NCBI GenBank assembly: GCA_001897425.1
Contig: MKSW01000033.1
Location: 62,001 to 126,000 of the forward strand
Origin: Actinobacteria bacterium 69-20
GTDB taxonomy: Bacteria > Actinomycetota > Actinomycetes > Mycobacteriales > Nakamurellaceae
Reading direction: 5' to 3'
DNA length: 64,000 bases
Shown here: piece by piece, positions 44,467 through 53,996 of the stretch
Numbering within the stretch: position 1 is the stretch's first letter
How the letters are laid out: every line of letters begins with the position of its first letter
The notes under the pieces: generated by a model
What the model saw: only the letters and a program-made list of their open reading frames with translations
Database searches by the model: none
What the model was told of the DNA's origin: nothing
Program-made: the position numbers and the translations under genes

Positions 44467-45342
44467 TCATGACGCACTGCCCGACGGAACGGACGACGCG
44501 ACCGCCATGACGTTGGTGAGGCTACCCACTCCATCGATGGTGACGGTGACGCGGTCCCCGGCCTTCACCCCTTCACCCAGCGGGGGCACGATCCCGGTGC
44601 CGGTCGACAGCACGACCCCGTCGGGGAACTCGATGGCTCGGAACAACCAGTCGACGAGCTCGTCGAAGCTGCGCTTCATCGCCGCGGTACAGCATTGCCC
44701 GTCGAACACCCTGTCGTCGCCACGATCGATGGTGAGCCGGATCGTGAGATCCGACGGATCGGCGACCTGCCACCACGGAACGATCGCGGTCGACAGCGCG
44801 CAACTTCCGGCATACGACTTCGCCTGCGGGAGGTAGATCGGGTTCTCTGCCTCGATGCTGCGCGCGGTGAGGTCGTTGCACACCAGGGCGCCCACGATCT
44901 CCGCATGCCGGTTCAGTACGAGCGCGAGCTCCGGTTCCGGCACCGAGTCCGTCGAGTCCGCGCGCAAGCCGCCGCTCTGCCCGTCCGGGAGTACCCGCCA
45001 CGCGGGCGACTTGAAGAACAACTCGGGGCGCGGCGCGTCATAAACGTTGGAATAGATGCGATCGAAGCCCGACTCCTCGACCCGGGCCTCGCGGGACCGG
45101 AGATAGGTGACGCCGGCCCCCCACACCTCGGTGCGGCCGTCGATGGGCGCGAGCAGCGTGACGTCCGCGAGCGGCACGCGCACACCCGCCGCGAGTGCGT
45201 CGTCCATCCGGCTGCGCAGATCCGCGAGCGGAAGGCGCAGCAATTCGGCCATGTCGGTCACGGCGACGACGCAGACGAATCCGTCCTGCGCGACGCCGAC
45301 CTGCGCGCGGCCCGACGCATCGGAAAATCGAACCAGTTCCAT
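44467..45342 (-). CDS. fumarylacetoacetate hydrolase (FAH) family protein
   Basis: 291 aa. The second half holds the FAH metal site: EPELALVLNRHAEIVGALVCNDLTARSIEAENP (Glu, Glu, Asp) and LPQAKSYAGSCALSTAIVP. GIVPPLGEGVKAGDRVTVTIDGVGSLTN is the usual C-terminal segment. Next to an enolase-type dehydratase and a lactonase, the fitting role is dehydration or cleavage of a 2-keto-3-deoxy sugar acid, as for KDA dehydratase-like members; exact reaction inferred. Confidence 0.85.
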   Translation of the reverse strand: MELVRFSDASGRAQVGVAQDGFVCVVAVTDMAELLRLPLADLRSRMDDALAAGVRVPLADVTLLAPIDGRTEVWGAGVTYLRSREARVEESGFDRIYSNVYDAPRPELFFKSPAWRVLPDGQSGGLRADSTDSVPEPELALVLNRHAEIVGALVCNDLTARSIEAENPIYLPQAKSYAGSCALSTAIVPWWQVADPSDLTIRLTIDRGDDRVFDGQCCTAAMKRSFDELVDWLFRAIEFPDGVVLSTGTGIVPPLGEGVKAGDRVTVTIDGVGSLTNVMAVASSVPSGSAS

Positions 45343-45361
45343 GGTGTTCCCTCCGGAGGCG

Positions 45362-46561
45362 TCAGGCCGAGTCGATGCGACTCACGCGACGGTGTGCCAC
45401 CGACGGGTCGCGCAGGTCTTCGTTGATCGTCAGGCCGAGGCCGGGCTCGCTGGACAGCGTTGCGACCCCGTCGCTGATCCGCGGCAGTCCGGTCGCGATC
45501 CGTGGATACCAGGTCCGCAGGAAGCTCCGCACGGTCTCCTGGAAGAGCGCGTTCGGCTGCGCCATCGAGAGGTGGAAGCAGGCCGCGAGCGTGATCGGGC
45601 CGGTGCAGTCGTGCGGCGCGATCGGGATCGCGAAGGTGTCGGCGAGGTTGGCGACCTTGCGCGCCTCGGTCAGGCCCCCGGTCCACTGCACGTCGACGGT
45701 CGCATAGGAGATCGCGCCGCTCTGCATCAGCGGCAGGAAACCCCGCCGGCCGGTGGCGGTCTCGCCGGTGGCGATGGGCACGCCGACCTCGTTGCTGAGG
45801 GATTGCAGCGAATCGATCGCGTCCGGCCGGATCGGGTCCTCGACCCAGAACGGCCGGTAGGGCTCCAGGGCATGGCAGATCTCGACGGCGGCCCGACGGG
45901 ACCACAGGCCGTGCAGTTCGACCATGACGTCCATGTCCATGCCGACGGCATCACGGATGTCGCTCACCACACGCAGCGCCTTCGCCAGTTCGTCCGGCCG
46001 GATGCGCGTGCCGGCGGAGGCCTCGGCCGCGTGATCGAACGGCCAGACCTTCATGCCGCGCAGGCCCTCGGCGTAGAGATCCTTGGCGAGTTCGCCCGGC
46101 CGTTCCATGAAGGCGGTGAGGTCCTCCCACTGTCCGACCGCGTCACCCCAGTTGGACGATCGCTGTGCGGACGATTCCTGGATGTAGTCCGGCCCGGCGC
46201 AGGTGTTGTACACGCTGATCTCGTCCCGGCTCGGGCCGCCCAGCAGGCGTGCCACGGTCTGCCCCGTCTGTCTGCCGAGCAGGTCCCAGAGGGCGACGTC
46301 GACGGCCCCGTTGCCGCGGACCTCGACGCCGCCGCCCTGGAAGCCGACATAGGGCGCGAGCTGGGCCGACACGGCCTCCGGGCTCGGGTCCTCGAGTCCC
46401 AGGATCAACGGCGCGACATGCTCGTGCAGGTAGGACTCGACGGCGGCGGACTGGAAGAACGCGTCACCGAGGCCGACCAGCCCGTTGTCGGCGTGCAGGA
46501 TGACGACGCAGAGGTTCTTCTGGAACCGGGGCCGCAGGGTCTCCAGTGCGACGAGGCGCAT
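45362..46561 (-). CDS. enolase-superfamily sugar-acid dehydratase
   Basis: 399 aa mandelate racemase/muconate-lactonising family. The N-terminal capping domain includes GNGAVDVALWDLLGRQTGQTV. The barrel has DVMVELHGLWSRRAA, WVEDPIRPD and ATGETATGRRG, in the positions of the three metal ligands. SIAPHDCTGPITL-type segment (here PIAPHDCTGP) supplies the catalytic His and Asp. Probable dehydration of an aldonic acid to a 2-keto-3-deoxy acid. Its promoter region contains a CTGTCAGACAG palindrome. Confidence 0.87.
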   Translation of the reverse strand: MRLVALETLRPRFQKNLCVVILHADNGLVGLGDAFFQSAAVESYLHEHVAPLILGLEDPSPEAVSAQLAPYVGFQGGGVEVRGNGAVDVALWDLLGRQTGQTVARLLGGPSRDEISVYNTCAGPDYIQESSAQRSSNWGDAVGQWEDLTAFMERPGELAKDLYAEGLRGMKVWPFDHAAEASAGTRIRPDELAKALRVVSDIRDAVGMDMDVMVELHGLWSRRAAVEICHALEPYRPFWVEDPIRPDAIDSLQSLSNEVGVPIATGETATGRRGFLPLMQSGAISYATVDVQWTGGLTEARKVANLADTFAIPIAPHDCTGPITLAACFHLSMAQPNALFQETVRSFLRTWYPRIATGLPRISDGVATLSSEPGLGLTINEDLRDPSVAHRRVSRIDSA

Positions 46562-46694
46562 GCCGAGTTCACCATGACTTTCTCTTGCGATGGTTCCGTG
46601 GAGCTTGGTGGAGCGCAGTGCGGGCGGGGCGATCGTGCCCGTGATGATCTTCGCAATGGCCGGACCTCTCGGTCGCGACCGCCCCGCCGCATTC

Positions 46695-46705
46695 CTGTCA
46701 GACAG
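46695..46705. promoter_or_regulatory. GntR-type palindrome upstream of the dehydratase gene
   Basis: CTGTCAGACAG, perfect 5+5 palindrome, 134 bp upstream of the dehydratase start and just after the binding-protein gene. It has the same core TGTCTGACA as the mtnA operator; the FadR-type regulator encoded at 49770-50624 is a candidate binder. Confidence 0.5.
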
Positions 46706-46735
46706 CGCTGTTACGCGCCCGGCAACGCTGCCCTG

Positions 46736-47830
46736 CTACGAGGCGAGCTTCGCCTCGCGTGCCGTGACGGCCGCGACGTTCGCGGAATCGACCACCTCGG
46801 CGCCGGTGTCGTAGTGGAACGACGGGTAACCCGGGTAGATCTGCTGCGCCAGCAGGGCGGAGGCCACCCAGCCCTGGGCGTAGGGGTTCTGCCCGATGGT
46901 GTAGTCGATCGAGCCGTCCGTGATGCCGGCCAGCACCGGCGTCGTCATGTCGAACCCACCGTTCGCGAACTTGCCGACCAGGTTCTTGCTCTTGGCCCAA
47001 GTGGACACGAACTGGCACTCGAAGGCGGTTCCCGCCCAGCAGGCGATCGAATTCGGGTCGCGGGTGTAGCGGTCGCCGATCTTGCCCACCGCCGCCGCCT
47101 CGTCGGTGCCGACCATCAGGTCCTCGGTGGTGAACGTGGTGCCGTTGGCCTTGTTGTAGTCGTCGACCGCCTGCTTGATGCCCTGGCCACGCTGCTCCAG
47201 GGCCGAGTTACCGGCCTGGATCTTGCCGATGATGATCGCGCCGTCCTTGCGTCCGGTGTGCTTGGCGATGGCCTTGAGCACCTGCTGGCCCGCGACGACG
47301 CCGGCCGGCACGAAATCCTGCCCGACGAAGCCGACGCCCAGCTTCTCGTAACCCTCGCTGGCCACGTTGGACAGGATCACCTGGATGCCGGCCGCGATCG
47401 CAGACTTGATCACGTCGTCGTACGAGGTCGTGTCGATGCGGGTCAGGATCAGGCCGTCCGGCTTGGCGCTGACCGCGCTCTTCATCATGTTCACGACGGT
47501 CGTCTGGTCGAATGACGGCGGGCCCATGAACTGGGTGGTCCAGCCCATTGCCTTGCCGAAGTTCTCGAACCCCTTCTGCACCGGCGCGAAGAAGGGGTTC
47601 TTGTCGTGGACCACGAACATGACCTTCTTGCCCTGCAGAGCGCTGGGGGCACCGGCGGCGGCACCGGCGGCGTCGGACGTGGCCGCGGTGCCACCACTGG
47701 TCCCGGCGGCAGCGGGCTTGTTGCTGCTGCACGCGGCCAGTGCCCCGGCGGCCGCCAGGCCCAGGCCGCCGCCGAGGATGGACCGGCGCGTGAGGCCACG
47801 CCGTGGTTCGGAGGAGCTGTGTTCGGTCAT
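46736..47830 (-). CDS. ribose-type ABC sugar-binding lipoprotein
   Basis: 364 aa, Peripla_BP_4 fold. The N-terminus RRGLTRRSILGGGLGLAAAG then LAAC is a twin-arginine-like signal with lipobox. The mature part has KKVMFVVHDKNPFFAPVQKGFENFG, DGLILTRIDTTSYDDVIKSAI and FANGGFDMTTPVLAGITDGSIDYTIGQNPYAQGW, typical of pentose/hexose receptors. Encoded after the permease and ATPase genes with 106 bp between, and before the catabolic enzymes. Confidence 0.9.
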   Translation of the reverse strand: MTEHSSSEPRRGLTRRSILGGGLGLAAAGALAACSSNKPAAAGTSGGTAATSDAAGAAAGAPSALQGKKVMFVVHDKNPFFAPVQKGFENFGKAMGWTTQFMGPPSFDQTTVVNMMKSAVSAKPDGLILTRIDTTSYDDVIKSAIAAGIQVILSNVASEGYEKLGVGFVGQDFVPAGVVAGQQVLKAIAKHTGRKDGAIIIGKIQAGNSALEQRGQGIKQAVDDYNKANGTTFTTEDLMVGTDEAAAVGKIGDRYTRDPNSIACWAGTAFECQFVSTWAKSKNLVGKFANGGFDMTTPVLAGITDGSIDYTIGQNPYAQGWVASALLAQQIYPGYPSFHYDTGAEVVDSANVAAVTAREAKLAS

Positions 47831-47936
47831 CGCATCGCTTTCTTCTGGTTGACCGGGCTGGCCGGCGTAGGGGATGGGGATGTGGTGCGAAGGCGCGCCG
47901 GGAGCATCTGGCCGCTCCCGGTCGGCCCATGTCCCG

Positions 47937-48947
47937 TCATCGCATGGACGGCTGCCTGGTGGCGATGAAACGGTTGATGAGGACGGCGGCGAGGATGAGG
48001 GCTCCGGTCGCGACCTGCTGCCAGTTGCCGTCGACACCGAGCAGCACGAGGGCATTGGCGATCAGGCCCGCGACGAGCGCGCCGCACAACGTTCCGGTGA
48101 TGCTGCCCACCCCGCCGGCCAGGCTCGCCCCACCGACCACGACCGCGGCGATGACGCTGAGTTCGAAGCCGTTGCCGGTCAACGGGTTCGCGCTGCCGAG
48201 CCAGCCCACCAGAAGGATTCCGGCCAGCCCGCACAGCGCGCCGGTGATGCAGAAGCAGATGATCTTGACCCGGACGGCTCGGATGCCGGCGTTCAATGCC
48301 GCCTTCATATTGCCGCCGGTGGCGTAGATGTCGAAGCCGAACTTGGTGCGCGACAGGATCCAGCCGAAGGCGAGCATCACCACCGCCATCCAGACCGTCT
48401 GGGCCGCCAGCGATCCGATGGCATTCCCGCCGGTGATGGAGTGGTACCTCAGGCTTGTCGATCCCTGCATCGGCACACCGCCCGTGACGAGCAGGGCGAA
48501 CCCCCGCAGGATGCCCAGACCAGCCAGCGTGACGACGAACGACGGAACCTTGAAGAACGTGGTGACCACACCGAACACCAGCCCGATGAGGGCACCGAGC
48601 ACCAGGACGAGACCGGACGCGACGAGGATCGGCAGGTGCCATTCGGTGAGGGTGTAGGCCATCACCACCGACAGGAATCCGTATTGCGACCCCACCGACA
48701 AGTCGATCTCGCCCGCCACGATGAGCAGCGTCATGCCGGTGCCGATGATGCCGATGAACGCGATCTGCTGGGCGACCGACAGCAGATTCTCGCTCGTCAG
48801 GAAGTGATTCACGAACAGCGCGCAGTACAGGAAGATGACGGCCGTGGCCACCAGCACACCGAACTCGTGCACGCGGAGCAGCCGGCGCCACGGGCTGCTG
48901 CCGACATCGCGGACCGCCACATCGTCCGTCATCGTTGTCACGGCCAT
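47937..48947 (-). CDS. ribose-type ABC transporter permease
   Basis: 336 aa RbsC/FrcC family, about 9-10 helices. It has VAGEIDLSVGSQYGFLSVVMAY (family motif) and the ATPase-contact loop with GGNMKAALNAGIRAVRVK. NPLTGNGFELSVIAAVVVGGASLAGGVG is highly conserved. Start shares a base with the ATPase stop (TGATG). Confidence 0.9.
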   Translation of the reverse strand: MAVTTMTDDVAVRDVGSSPWRRLLRVHEFGVLVATAVIFLYCALFVNHFLTSENLLSVAQQIAFIGIIGTGMTLLIVAGEIDLSVGSQYGFLSVVMAYTLTEWHLPILVASGLVLVLGALIGLVFGVVTTFFKVPSFVVTLAGLGILRGFALLVTGGVPMQGSTSLRYHSITGGNAIGSLAAQTVWMAVVMLAFGWILSRTKFGFDIYATGGNMKAALNAGIRAVRVKIICFCITGALCGLAGILLVGWLGSANPLTGNGFELSVIAAVVVGGASLAGGVGSITGTLCGALVAGLIANALVLLGVDGNWQQVATGALILAAVLINRFIATRQPSMR

Positions 48948-49750
48948 CAGGCGCTCCTCGAGGGTTCCAGCGGGTTCACGGCGGATGCCGAGGTGGCGGC
49001 TTCCGTCATGTGCGAGACGGCTTCGCTCGCCGCGTCACCGAGGATCAGACCGACCACGTCCGTGGCGCTCGTCGCGTGCACGTCACGGATGCCCTGGATC
49101 TGGCCGGCGCGCATGACGACGACACGATCGGCGACCGCGAGGACGTGATCGACGTTGTGGCTCACCACGACGACCGACGTCCCGCGGTCGCGCAGGCGGG
49201 TGATCAGGCGCAGCACATTGGCCTGCTGTTCCGGTCCGAGTGCCGCGGTCGGTTCGTCGAGGAGCACGACTCGGCCGCCCTGGTGGACGGCGCGCGCGAT
49301 GGCGATGCACTGCCGCTGCCCGCCGGACAGACCGCCCACCGGAAGCCGCACGGACGGGATGCGGATGCTGAGGTCCTCGAGGATCTGGCGCGCCTCGCGG
49401 CGCATCCGACGCCGGTCGACCACGAAGTGCCTGGTGGGCTCCTGCCCGAGGAAGACGTTGGTGGCCACGTCACGCTGATCCACGAGAGCCAGGTCCTGGT
49501 AGACGACGGCGATGCCGGCCGCCGCCGCGTCCCGCGGGCTGCGCATGTGCAACGGCGCGCCGTCCATGGTGATGGTTCCCGAGTCGGGCCTGACGGCACC
49601 GCAGAGGATCTTCATCAGCGTGGACTTGCCCGCGCCGTTGTCGCCCATGAGGCCGATGACCTCGCCCTCGCCGATGCGCAGGCTCACGCCGCGCAGCGCG
49701 TCGACCCCGCCGAACCGTTTGCGGAGGTCGGTGAATTCGAGTACCGACAT
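48947..49750 (-). CDS. sugar ABC transporter ATPase, single domain (FrcA-like)
   Basis: 267 aa with one nucleotide-binding domain: Walker A GDNGAGKST, LSGGQRQCIAIARAV and VVLLDEPTAALGPEQ. Ribose-type systems usually have a double ATPase, but FrcA-type importers have a single one that homodimerises, which fits here. The C-terminal 30 residues are Ala/Ser-rich. ATG at 49750; 19 bp after the regulator gene, so probably one transcript with it. Confidence 0.88.
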   Translation of the reverse strand: MSVLEFTDLRKRFGGVDALRGVSLRIGEGEVIGLMGDNGAGKSTLMKILCGAVRPDSGTITMDGAPLHMRSPRDAAAAGIAVVYQDLALVDQRDVATNVFLGQEPTRHFVVDRRRMRREARQILEDLSIRIPSVRLPVGGLSGGQRQCIAIARAVHQGGRVVLLDEPTAALGPEQQANVLRLITRLRDRGTSVVVVSHNVDHVLAVADRVVVMRAGQIQGIRDVHATSATDVVGLILGDAASEAVSHMTEAATSASAVNPLEPSRSA

Positions 49751-49769
49751 CGGGAGGTGTTTCCTTCTG

Positions 49770-50624
49770 CTAGTTCTTGGCTGCGTTGGTGCCGGCGTTG
49801 GTGCCTGACGCGGCGTGCCCGTCGCCGGACGCCAGCTCGGCGATCGAGTGGCCCACCTCGCTGAGCACCGCGGCGGCATCGGGCGTGTCGCCGGCCCGCC
49901 GTAGCAGCACGTCCGACAGGGGGACGTCCAGGTCGTGGCCGTAGTAGCGCTGGGCCGCTTCGATGTGGTCGGTCATCGCCTGCTGCGCCGCGACCGGGTC
50001 CTGATTCGCGACCGCCTCGAGGATGACGTTGTGCAGCGGGATCGCGGCGCCGCGCACCGTCCGGTCGGTGAGGCTGCGCAGCACGATTCCGTGGGTGAGC
50101 CGGCGGATCGACCCGAACATGAGCTGGATGACGGGGTTACGCGACGCGATCGCGATCGATTCGTGGAAGGCGACGTCGAGGTCGGCGGATGTCGCCAGCG
50201 AATGCTCGGTCTCGAACGCGGCGAGGATGCGCCGCATGTCGGCGAGATCGTCCGCGGTGCGGTTTTCCGCCGCCAATGCCGCCGCCTTGCCCTCGAGCAT
50301 GGCTCGCGCGACGACGAGATCCCGGGCGGTGACGTGACCGCGGCGAACCAGCAGTAGCGGATCCCCGCCGTCGGACGTCGGCCGCACCTGCCGCACGAAC
50401 CTGCCGCGCCCCGGCGCGACGCCGACCAGACCGCGCTCCTCGAGCACCTTCAGCGCCTCGCGGATCGCCTGCCGGCCGACCGAGAACTCGACGCTCAGCT
50501 CGCGCTCGGAGGGCAGCCGCTCGCCGGTCGACCACTCGCCGCGCAGCACGCGGCCCTCAAGTGCGGCGGCGACATCACTTCCACTGAGTGGAAAGTCAAT
50601 GGTGGGACTGGACGGAGCGGTCAT
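49770..50624 (-). CDS. GntR/FadR family transcriptional regulator
   Basis: 284 aa. The winged helix is at about residues 15-85 (LPSERELSVEFSVGRQAIREALKVLEERGLVGVAPGRGRFV). The FCD effector domain has DLDVAFHESIAIASRNPVI and AMTDHIEAAQRYY, with the Asp/His metal-ligand pattern that binds sugar acids or other carboxylates. First gene of the sugar importer operon, divergent to an SDR gene. Likely controls both directions and perhaps the downstream CTGTCAGACAG site. The last 15 residues repeat GTNAGTNA. Confidence 0.88.
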   Translation of the reverse strand: MTAPSSPTIDFPLSGSDVAAALEGRVLRGEWSTGERLPSERELSVEFSVGRQAIREALKVLEERGLVGVAPGRGRFVRQVRPTSDGGDPLLLVRRGHVTARDLVVARAMLEGKAAALAAENRTADDLADMRRILAAFETEHSLATSADLDVAFHESIAIASRNPVIQLMFGSIRRLTHGIVLRSLTDRTVRGAAIPLHNVILEAVANQDPVAAQQAMTDHIEAAQRYYGHDLDVPLSDVLLRRAGDTPDAAAVLSEVGHSIAELASGDGHAASGTNAGTNAAKN

Positions 50625-50748
50625 ACCGCGTAGTGTTAGCCACGACACCGCGGTTCGTCAAGACCTTCGCGCAAGTTCTTCCACCGACGCGGCCGGTCTC
50701 CGGTCGGCGACCAGAAGAGATCGGTAGCAACCAGAACGGAGAGCACGA

Positions 50749-51537
50749 ATGCACCCAGACCCATCCGACCCATGGCAGATCCGGAGCGCCGGCGTCGTCC
50801 TCACCGGCGCGCTAGGGGGCATCGGCATCGTCTGCGCGCAGCACCTGCATGCCGCCGGCGCGCGGCTCGTGCTGACCGATCGGGTGGCCGAGGGGGAGGC
50901 CGCCGAGATCCTGTCGGCCGCGGGGCTCCACGATGCGGACTACGTCAAAGCCGATGTCCGGCGGGAGGACGAGATCTCCGTGCTGTTCGAGGAAGCTTGC
51001 ACGCGGCTCGGCGGCGAACCCGACGTGGTCTGTGTGCACACCGGCGTGGTCGGGTCGTCGCCGATCGAGCAGTACGGGACAGCGGAGTTCGACGAACTCA
51101 TGGCCGTCAACCTGCGGGGATCGTTCCTGACGGCGCGGGAGGTGAGCCGCCGCTGGCGGTCCGGCGGGCGTCCCGGGAACCTGATCTTCACCACGAGCTG
51201 GGTGCAGGACGTCCCGTGGCCGGAGATCGCGCCCTATTCCGCGAGCAAGGCCGCCATCCGGTCGCTCATGCGCAGCTTCGCGCGCGAGCTCGCGCCGCAC
51301 GGCATCCGCTGCAACGCCCTCGCCCCGGGCATCGTCGGCGTCGGCATGGCCAAGCGCCAGTGGGATACCGACCCGTCGTACCGCGCCCGCGCCGAACGCG
51401 CGATCCCGCTCGGCGGCCTGCAGACTCCCGAATCGGTGGCCGACGCGATGCTGTTCCTCGCCTCGCCGCGGTCGGCGTACATGACGGGGTCGACACTCCT
51501 GGTCGATGGCGGGGCCAGCCTGTACCCGATGGATTGA
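50749..51537 (+). CDS. SDR family dehydrogenase
   Basis: 262 aa classical SDR. The cofactor motif is TGALGGIG (residues 19-26, in place of TGxxxGIG) and LVLTDR suggests NAD(H). The catalytic Tyr-Lys lies in [21 protein letters not shown], with the Ser in TTSW upstream. C-terminal [17 protein letters not shown] is typical. ATG after GGAGAGCACG. Divergent from the FadR-type regulator and followed by a zinc dehydrogenase; probably oxidises the sugar taken up by the adjacent importer. Confidence 0.88.
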   Translation: MHPDPSDPWQIRSAGVVLTGALGGIGIVCAQHLHAAGARLVLTDRVAEGEAAEILSAAGLHDADYVKADVRREDEISVLFEEACTRLGGEPDVVCVHTGVVGSSPIEQYGTAEFDELMAVNLRGSFLTAREVSRRWRSGGRPGNLIFTTSWVQDVPWPEIAPYSASKAAIRSLMRSFARELAPHGIRCNALAPGIVGVGMAKRQWDTDPSYRARAERAIPLGGLQTPESVADAMLFLASPRSAYMTGSTLLVDGGASLYPMD

Positions 51538-51686
51538 TACGGCACGGACGCCGGCAAACCGGCACCGGGATCGGGTCGCGCCGTCATACACGCACTCGAA
51601 GGGACCGATACGGACCATGACGACGATGACACTGTCGACCGGGCGTGTACTGCCCACCCGGACGCGCGTGAACGGAGGTTGGTGAC

Positions 51687-52739
51687 GTGATCGCAGCACG
51701 CTGGCATGCCCGCGGGGACATCCGGATCGAGGAGGTGGCGCTCCGGGAGCCGCGCGCGGACGAGGCCGTGATCCGCGTGCACTGGTGCGGCATCTGCGGA
51801 ACCGACCTCGAGGAGTACCGCGCCGGGCCGCTGACCATCCCGGTCGGCGTCCCGCATCCGCAGAGTGGCCGGATGGCGCCGCTCACGCTCGGGCACGAGG
51901 TGGTCGGCGAGGTCGTTCGAGCGGCCGCCGACGGCAGCGGACCCCGCGTCGGCACGCTCGTCGCGCCGGACGTGGTGAACGGCTGCGGCTCGTGCTGGTG
52001 GTGCGTGCGGCATCAGGAGGGGCTCTGCCCGCAGGTCTCGGTTCCGGGGCAGCAGGACGACGGCGGGCTCGCGGAGTTCATGATCACGCGGGCACGCACG
52101 TGCGTGCCGATTCCAGACGGGCTTCCACTCGAAACCGCAGTGCTCGCCGAGCCGACGGCGGTCGCGGTGCGGGCGGTGCGCAAGATCCCGGACGTCTTCG
52201 GGGCCACGGTTGTCGTCATCGGCGGCGGGACCGTGGGGCAGCTCACGGCCCAGGCCGCGCTGGTCGCCGGGGCCCGGCAGTGCTGGCTCGTCGACCCGTC
52301 GCCGTACCGGCGGAGGGTCGCCGAGTCCCTGTCCGCCGTTCGCGCCTGCGCGCCCGACGATCTCGACGCGCTCGTGGCCGACCTCCCGGAGCCCGGCGTC
52401 GACGTCGTCATCGAATGCAGCGGGGCAGCCGGTCAATTGGCCCGCGCGGTCGGCATCGTCCGGCGCGGCGGGACCGTCATCGCCGTCGGGCTGCGCAACT
52501 CGGACGAGCCGCTGAGCATCGCCGACCTCGTCCTCGCCGAGCGTTCCGTCATCGGGTCGGCCGCGCACCTGTGGGACGTCGACGTGCGTCAGGCCGTCGA
52601 CCTGCTCGCCACGGGCCGGCTCGCCGCGAAGGAGCTGATCACGCACCGGCTTCCGCTCGAGGCGCTCGTCTCGACGGCGCTGCCGCTGCTGTCGGCCGGA
52701 GCCGACGACGTGCTGAAGGTGGCTATCCGCTGCGGGTGA
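51687..52739 (+). CDS. zinc-dependent medium-chain dehydrogenase
   Basis: 350 aa MDR family. The catalytic zinc ligands are Cys in HWCGICGTDLEEY and His-Glu in LTLGHEVVGEV. The four-Cys structural zinc lobe (NGCGSCWWCVRHQEGLC) is present, and the Rossmann motif is VIGGGTVGQLTAQAAL. Resembles sorbitol/threonine/butanediol-type polyol dehydrogenases. GTG start with GGAGG at 51674-51678. Second gene of the plus-strand pair; substrate inferred to be a sugar or polyol. Confidence 0.87.
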   Translation: MIAARWHARGDIRIEEVALREPRADEAVIRVHWCGICGTDLEEYRAGPLTIPVGVPHPQSGRMAPLTLGHEVVGEVVRAAADGSGPRVGTLVAPDVVNGCGSCWWCVRHQEGLCPQVSVPGQQDDGGLAEFMITRARTCVPIPDGLPLETAVLAEPTAVAVRAVRKIPDVFGATVVVIGGGTVGQLTAQAALVAGARQCWLVDPSPYRRRVAESLSAVRACAPDDLDALVADLPEPGVDVVIECSGAAGQLARAVGIVRRGGTVIAVGLRNSDEPLSIADLVLAERSVIGSAAHLWDVDVRQAVDLLATGRLAAKELITHRLPLEALVSTALPLLSAGADDVLKVAIRCG

Positions 52740-52800
52740 CCTGAGTGTCGGCTGCTCCGCTTCCGGCCCGGGCCGGGGGACCGGCCCCGGGGGTTCGAAG

Positions 52801-53256
52801 TCAGCCGCGGACCGTTGGGCGGCGGCGTGAGCCGGCGCGCTCGATCCGGACCAGCATGGCTGCGGACGGCGTCACCGCACCCGACCGGTACGTCGACAGC
52901 CGGGACGCCGACGTGCCCACGGACTTCGCGAACCGCTCGGCGGACAGCCCGCTCAACGCAATGGCCTCCCGTACCCGGCGGGCGACCTCTGCCCGCTCGG
53001 CCTTCTCCGCCTGGGCGCGGGCTCGGCGAATCGACTCCATGAGCAGCGAAATCACGCCGTCGTCGTCGCCGTATTGCGCATACGCCTCCACGTCGCGTGC
53101 CACCTGACCCCACGGATCGCGGCGGACCGCCTGGGCGATACGTGCCCAATGGGAAATCTGACCTCGCTCGATCGCGGCGACCAGGCCCTCGTACGGCCAC
53201 CGCTCTACGGGCTCGGCCGGCGAGGCGTCAACGTTGCGGAACGTCAGCTGCGCCAT
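52801..53256 (-). CDS. HTH protein paired with AbiEii-like toxin
   Basis: 151 aa. The first ~85 residues are a helical domain (WPYEGLVAAIERGQISHWARI and QVARDVEAYAQYG) of the kind found in several antitoxins. The last ~60 have an XRE-like helix-turn-helix (LSGLSAERFAKSVGTSASRLSTYRSG). The gene overlaps the toxin 3' end. An alternative ATG at 53265 adds three residues. Presumed antitoxin and autorepressor, although encoded after the toxin. Confidence 0.72.
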   Translation of the reverse strand: MAQLTFRNVDASPAEPVERWPYEGLVAAIERGQISHWARIAQAVRRDPWGQVARDVEAYAQYGDDDGVISLLMESIRRARAQAEKAERAEVARRVREAIALSGLSAERFAKSVGTSASRLSTYRSGAVTPSAAMLVRIERAGSRRRPTVRG

Positions 53257-53992
53257 CGGTTTCACCCCCGTCGGTCACGGAGAGCATGTGCTGCGCCAGA
53301 TCGGCGCACACGCGTGTCGTCTCACCCCAGTCCTGCCATCGCGGCGACAAGCGCTTGTAGTGCGGGAGCTGCTCGATCACGCGGACGTCTTTGGGATCCG
53401 GTTTGGCCAGGCGCATGACGAGCGCCGAACCAACCGACTCGGCGTCGCCCGAGCGGTCCGCGTAGAACTCGTCGATATGCCGGAGCACGTTCGCGGCCGC
53501 ATCAAGGCCGAGCCTGTCCGACAGCGCCGCCAGATCCAGGAAGTCCCGCACCTGGTTCCGCTGCACGACCAGATAGGCCTTCACCCGCAGTGTTTCTTCG
53601 ATCGTGGGGATCGTGACCTGGGAACCGCCCGGCAGCGTGAGGATCTGGGTCTGCAACGGCACCGTTCTGCGCAGCTGGCGCAGCCCGGCCTCGACTCCGC
53701 CGAGCTGACCCATGATCGTCATCGGCGGTCTGGACGCCCGGACGCTCGTGGCCCAACCGTCGGTGGCCTCGACGGCGTCGAGCACCACGGCATATCGGTC
53801 GGCAAGGTCGGCAAGCACATGGTCGTGATCGAACGACAACCTATGCCCCGCGTAGGCCGCGCTGGCCGTGCCACCGACGAGGACGGCATCGGGAACCACC
53901 TGCTGCAGCCTCGCGGCACTTTCCAGCACCGGCAGCAGCTCTTCCGGCGGGTCAGGTGCATGCCGGTCGCGGTTCTGGTCGGGTGTGCTCAC
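53228..53992 (-). CDS. AbiEii/AbiGii-type nucleotidyltransferase toxin
   Basis: 254 aa. DAVLVGGTASAAYAGHRLSFDHDHV contains the GG...D-x-D nucleotidyltransferase core. IPTIEETLRVKAYLVVQRNQVRDFLDLAALSDRLG is the conserved following region (K...RDFxDLAxL) of the DUF1814/AbiEii family. These toxins modify tRNA or other targets and give phage-defence abortive infection in AbiE systems. The GTG start sits seven bases after TAAGAT, so it is likely leaderless, with a 10-bp palindrome covering the -10 box. Confidence 0.8.
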   Translation of the reverse strand: MSTPDQNRDRHAPDPPEELLPVLESAARLQQVVPDAVLVGGTASAAYAGHRLSFDHDHVLADLADRYAVVLDAVEATDGWATSVRASRPPMTIMGQLGGVEAGLRQLRRTVPLQTQILTLPGGSQVTIPTIEETLRVKAYLVVQRNQVRDFLDLAALSDRLGLDAAANVLRHIDEFYADRSGDAESVGSALVMRLAKPDPKDVRVIEQLPHYKRLSPRWQDWGETTRVCADLAQHMLSVTDGGETDGAADVPQR

Positions 53993-53996
53993 ACAT

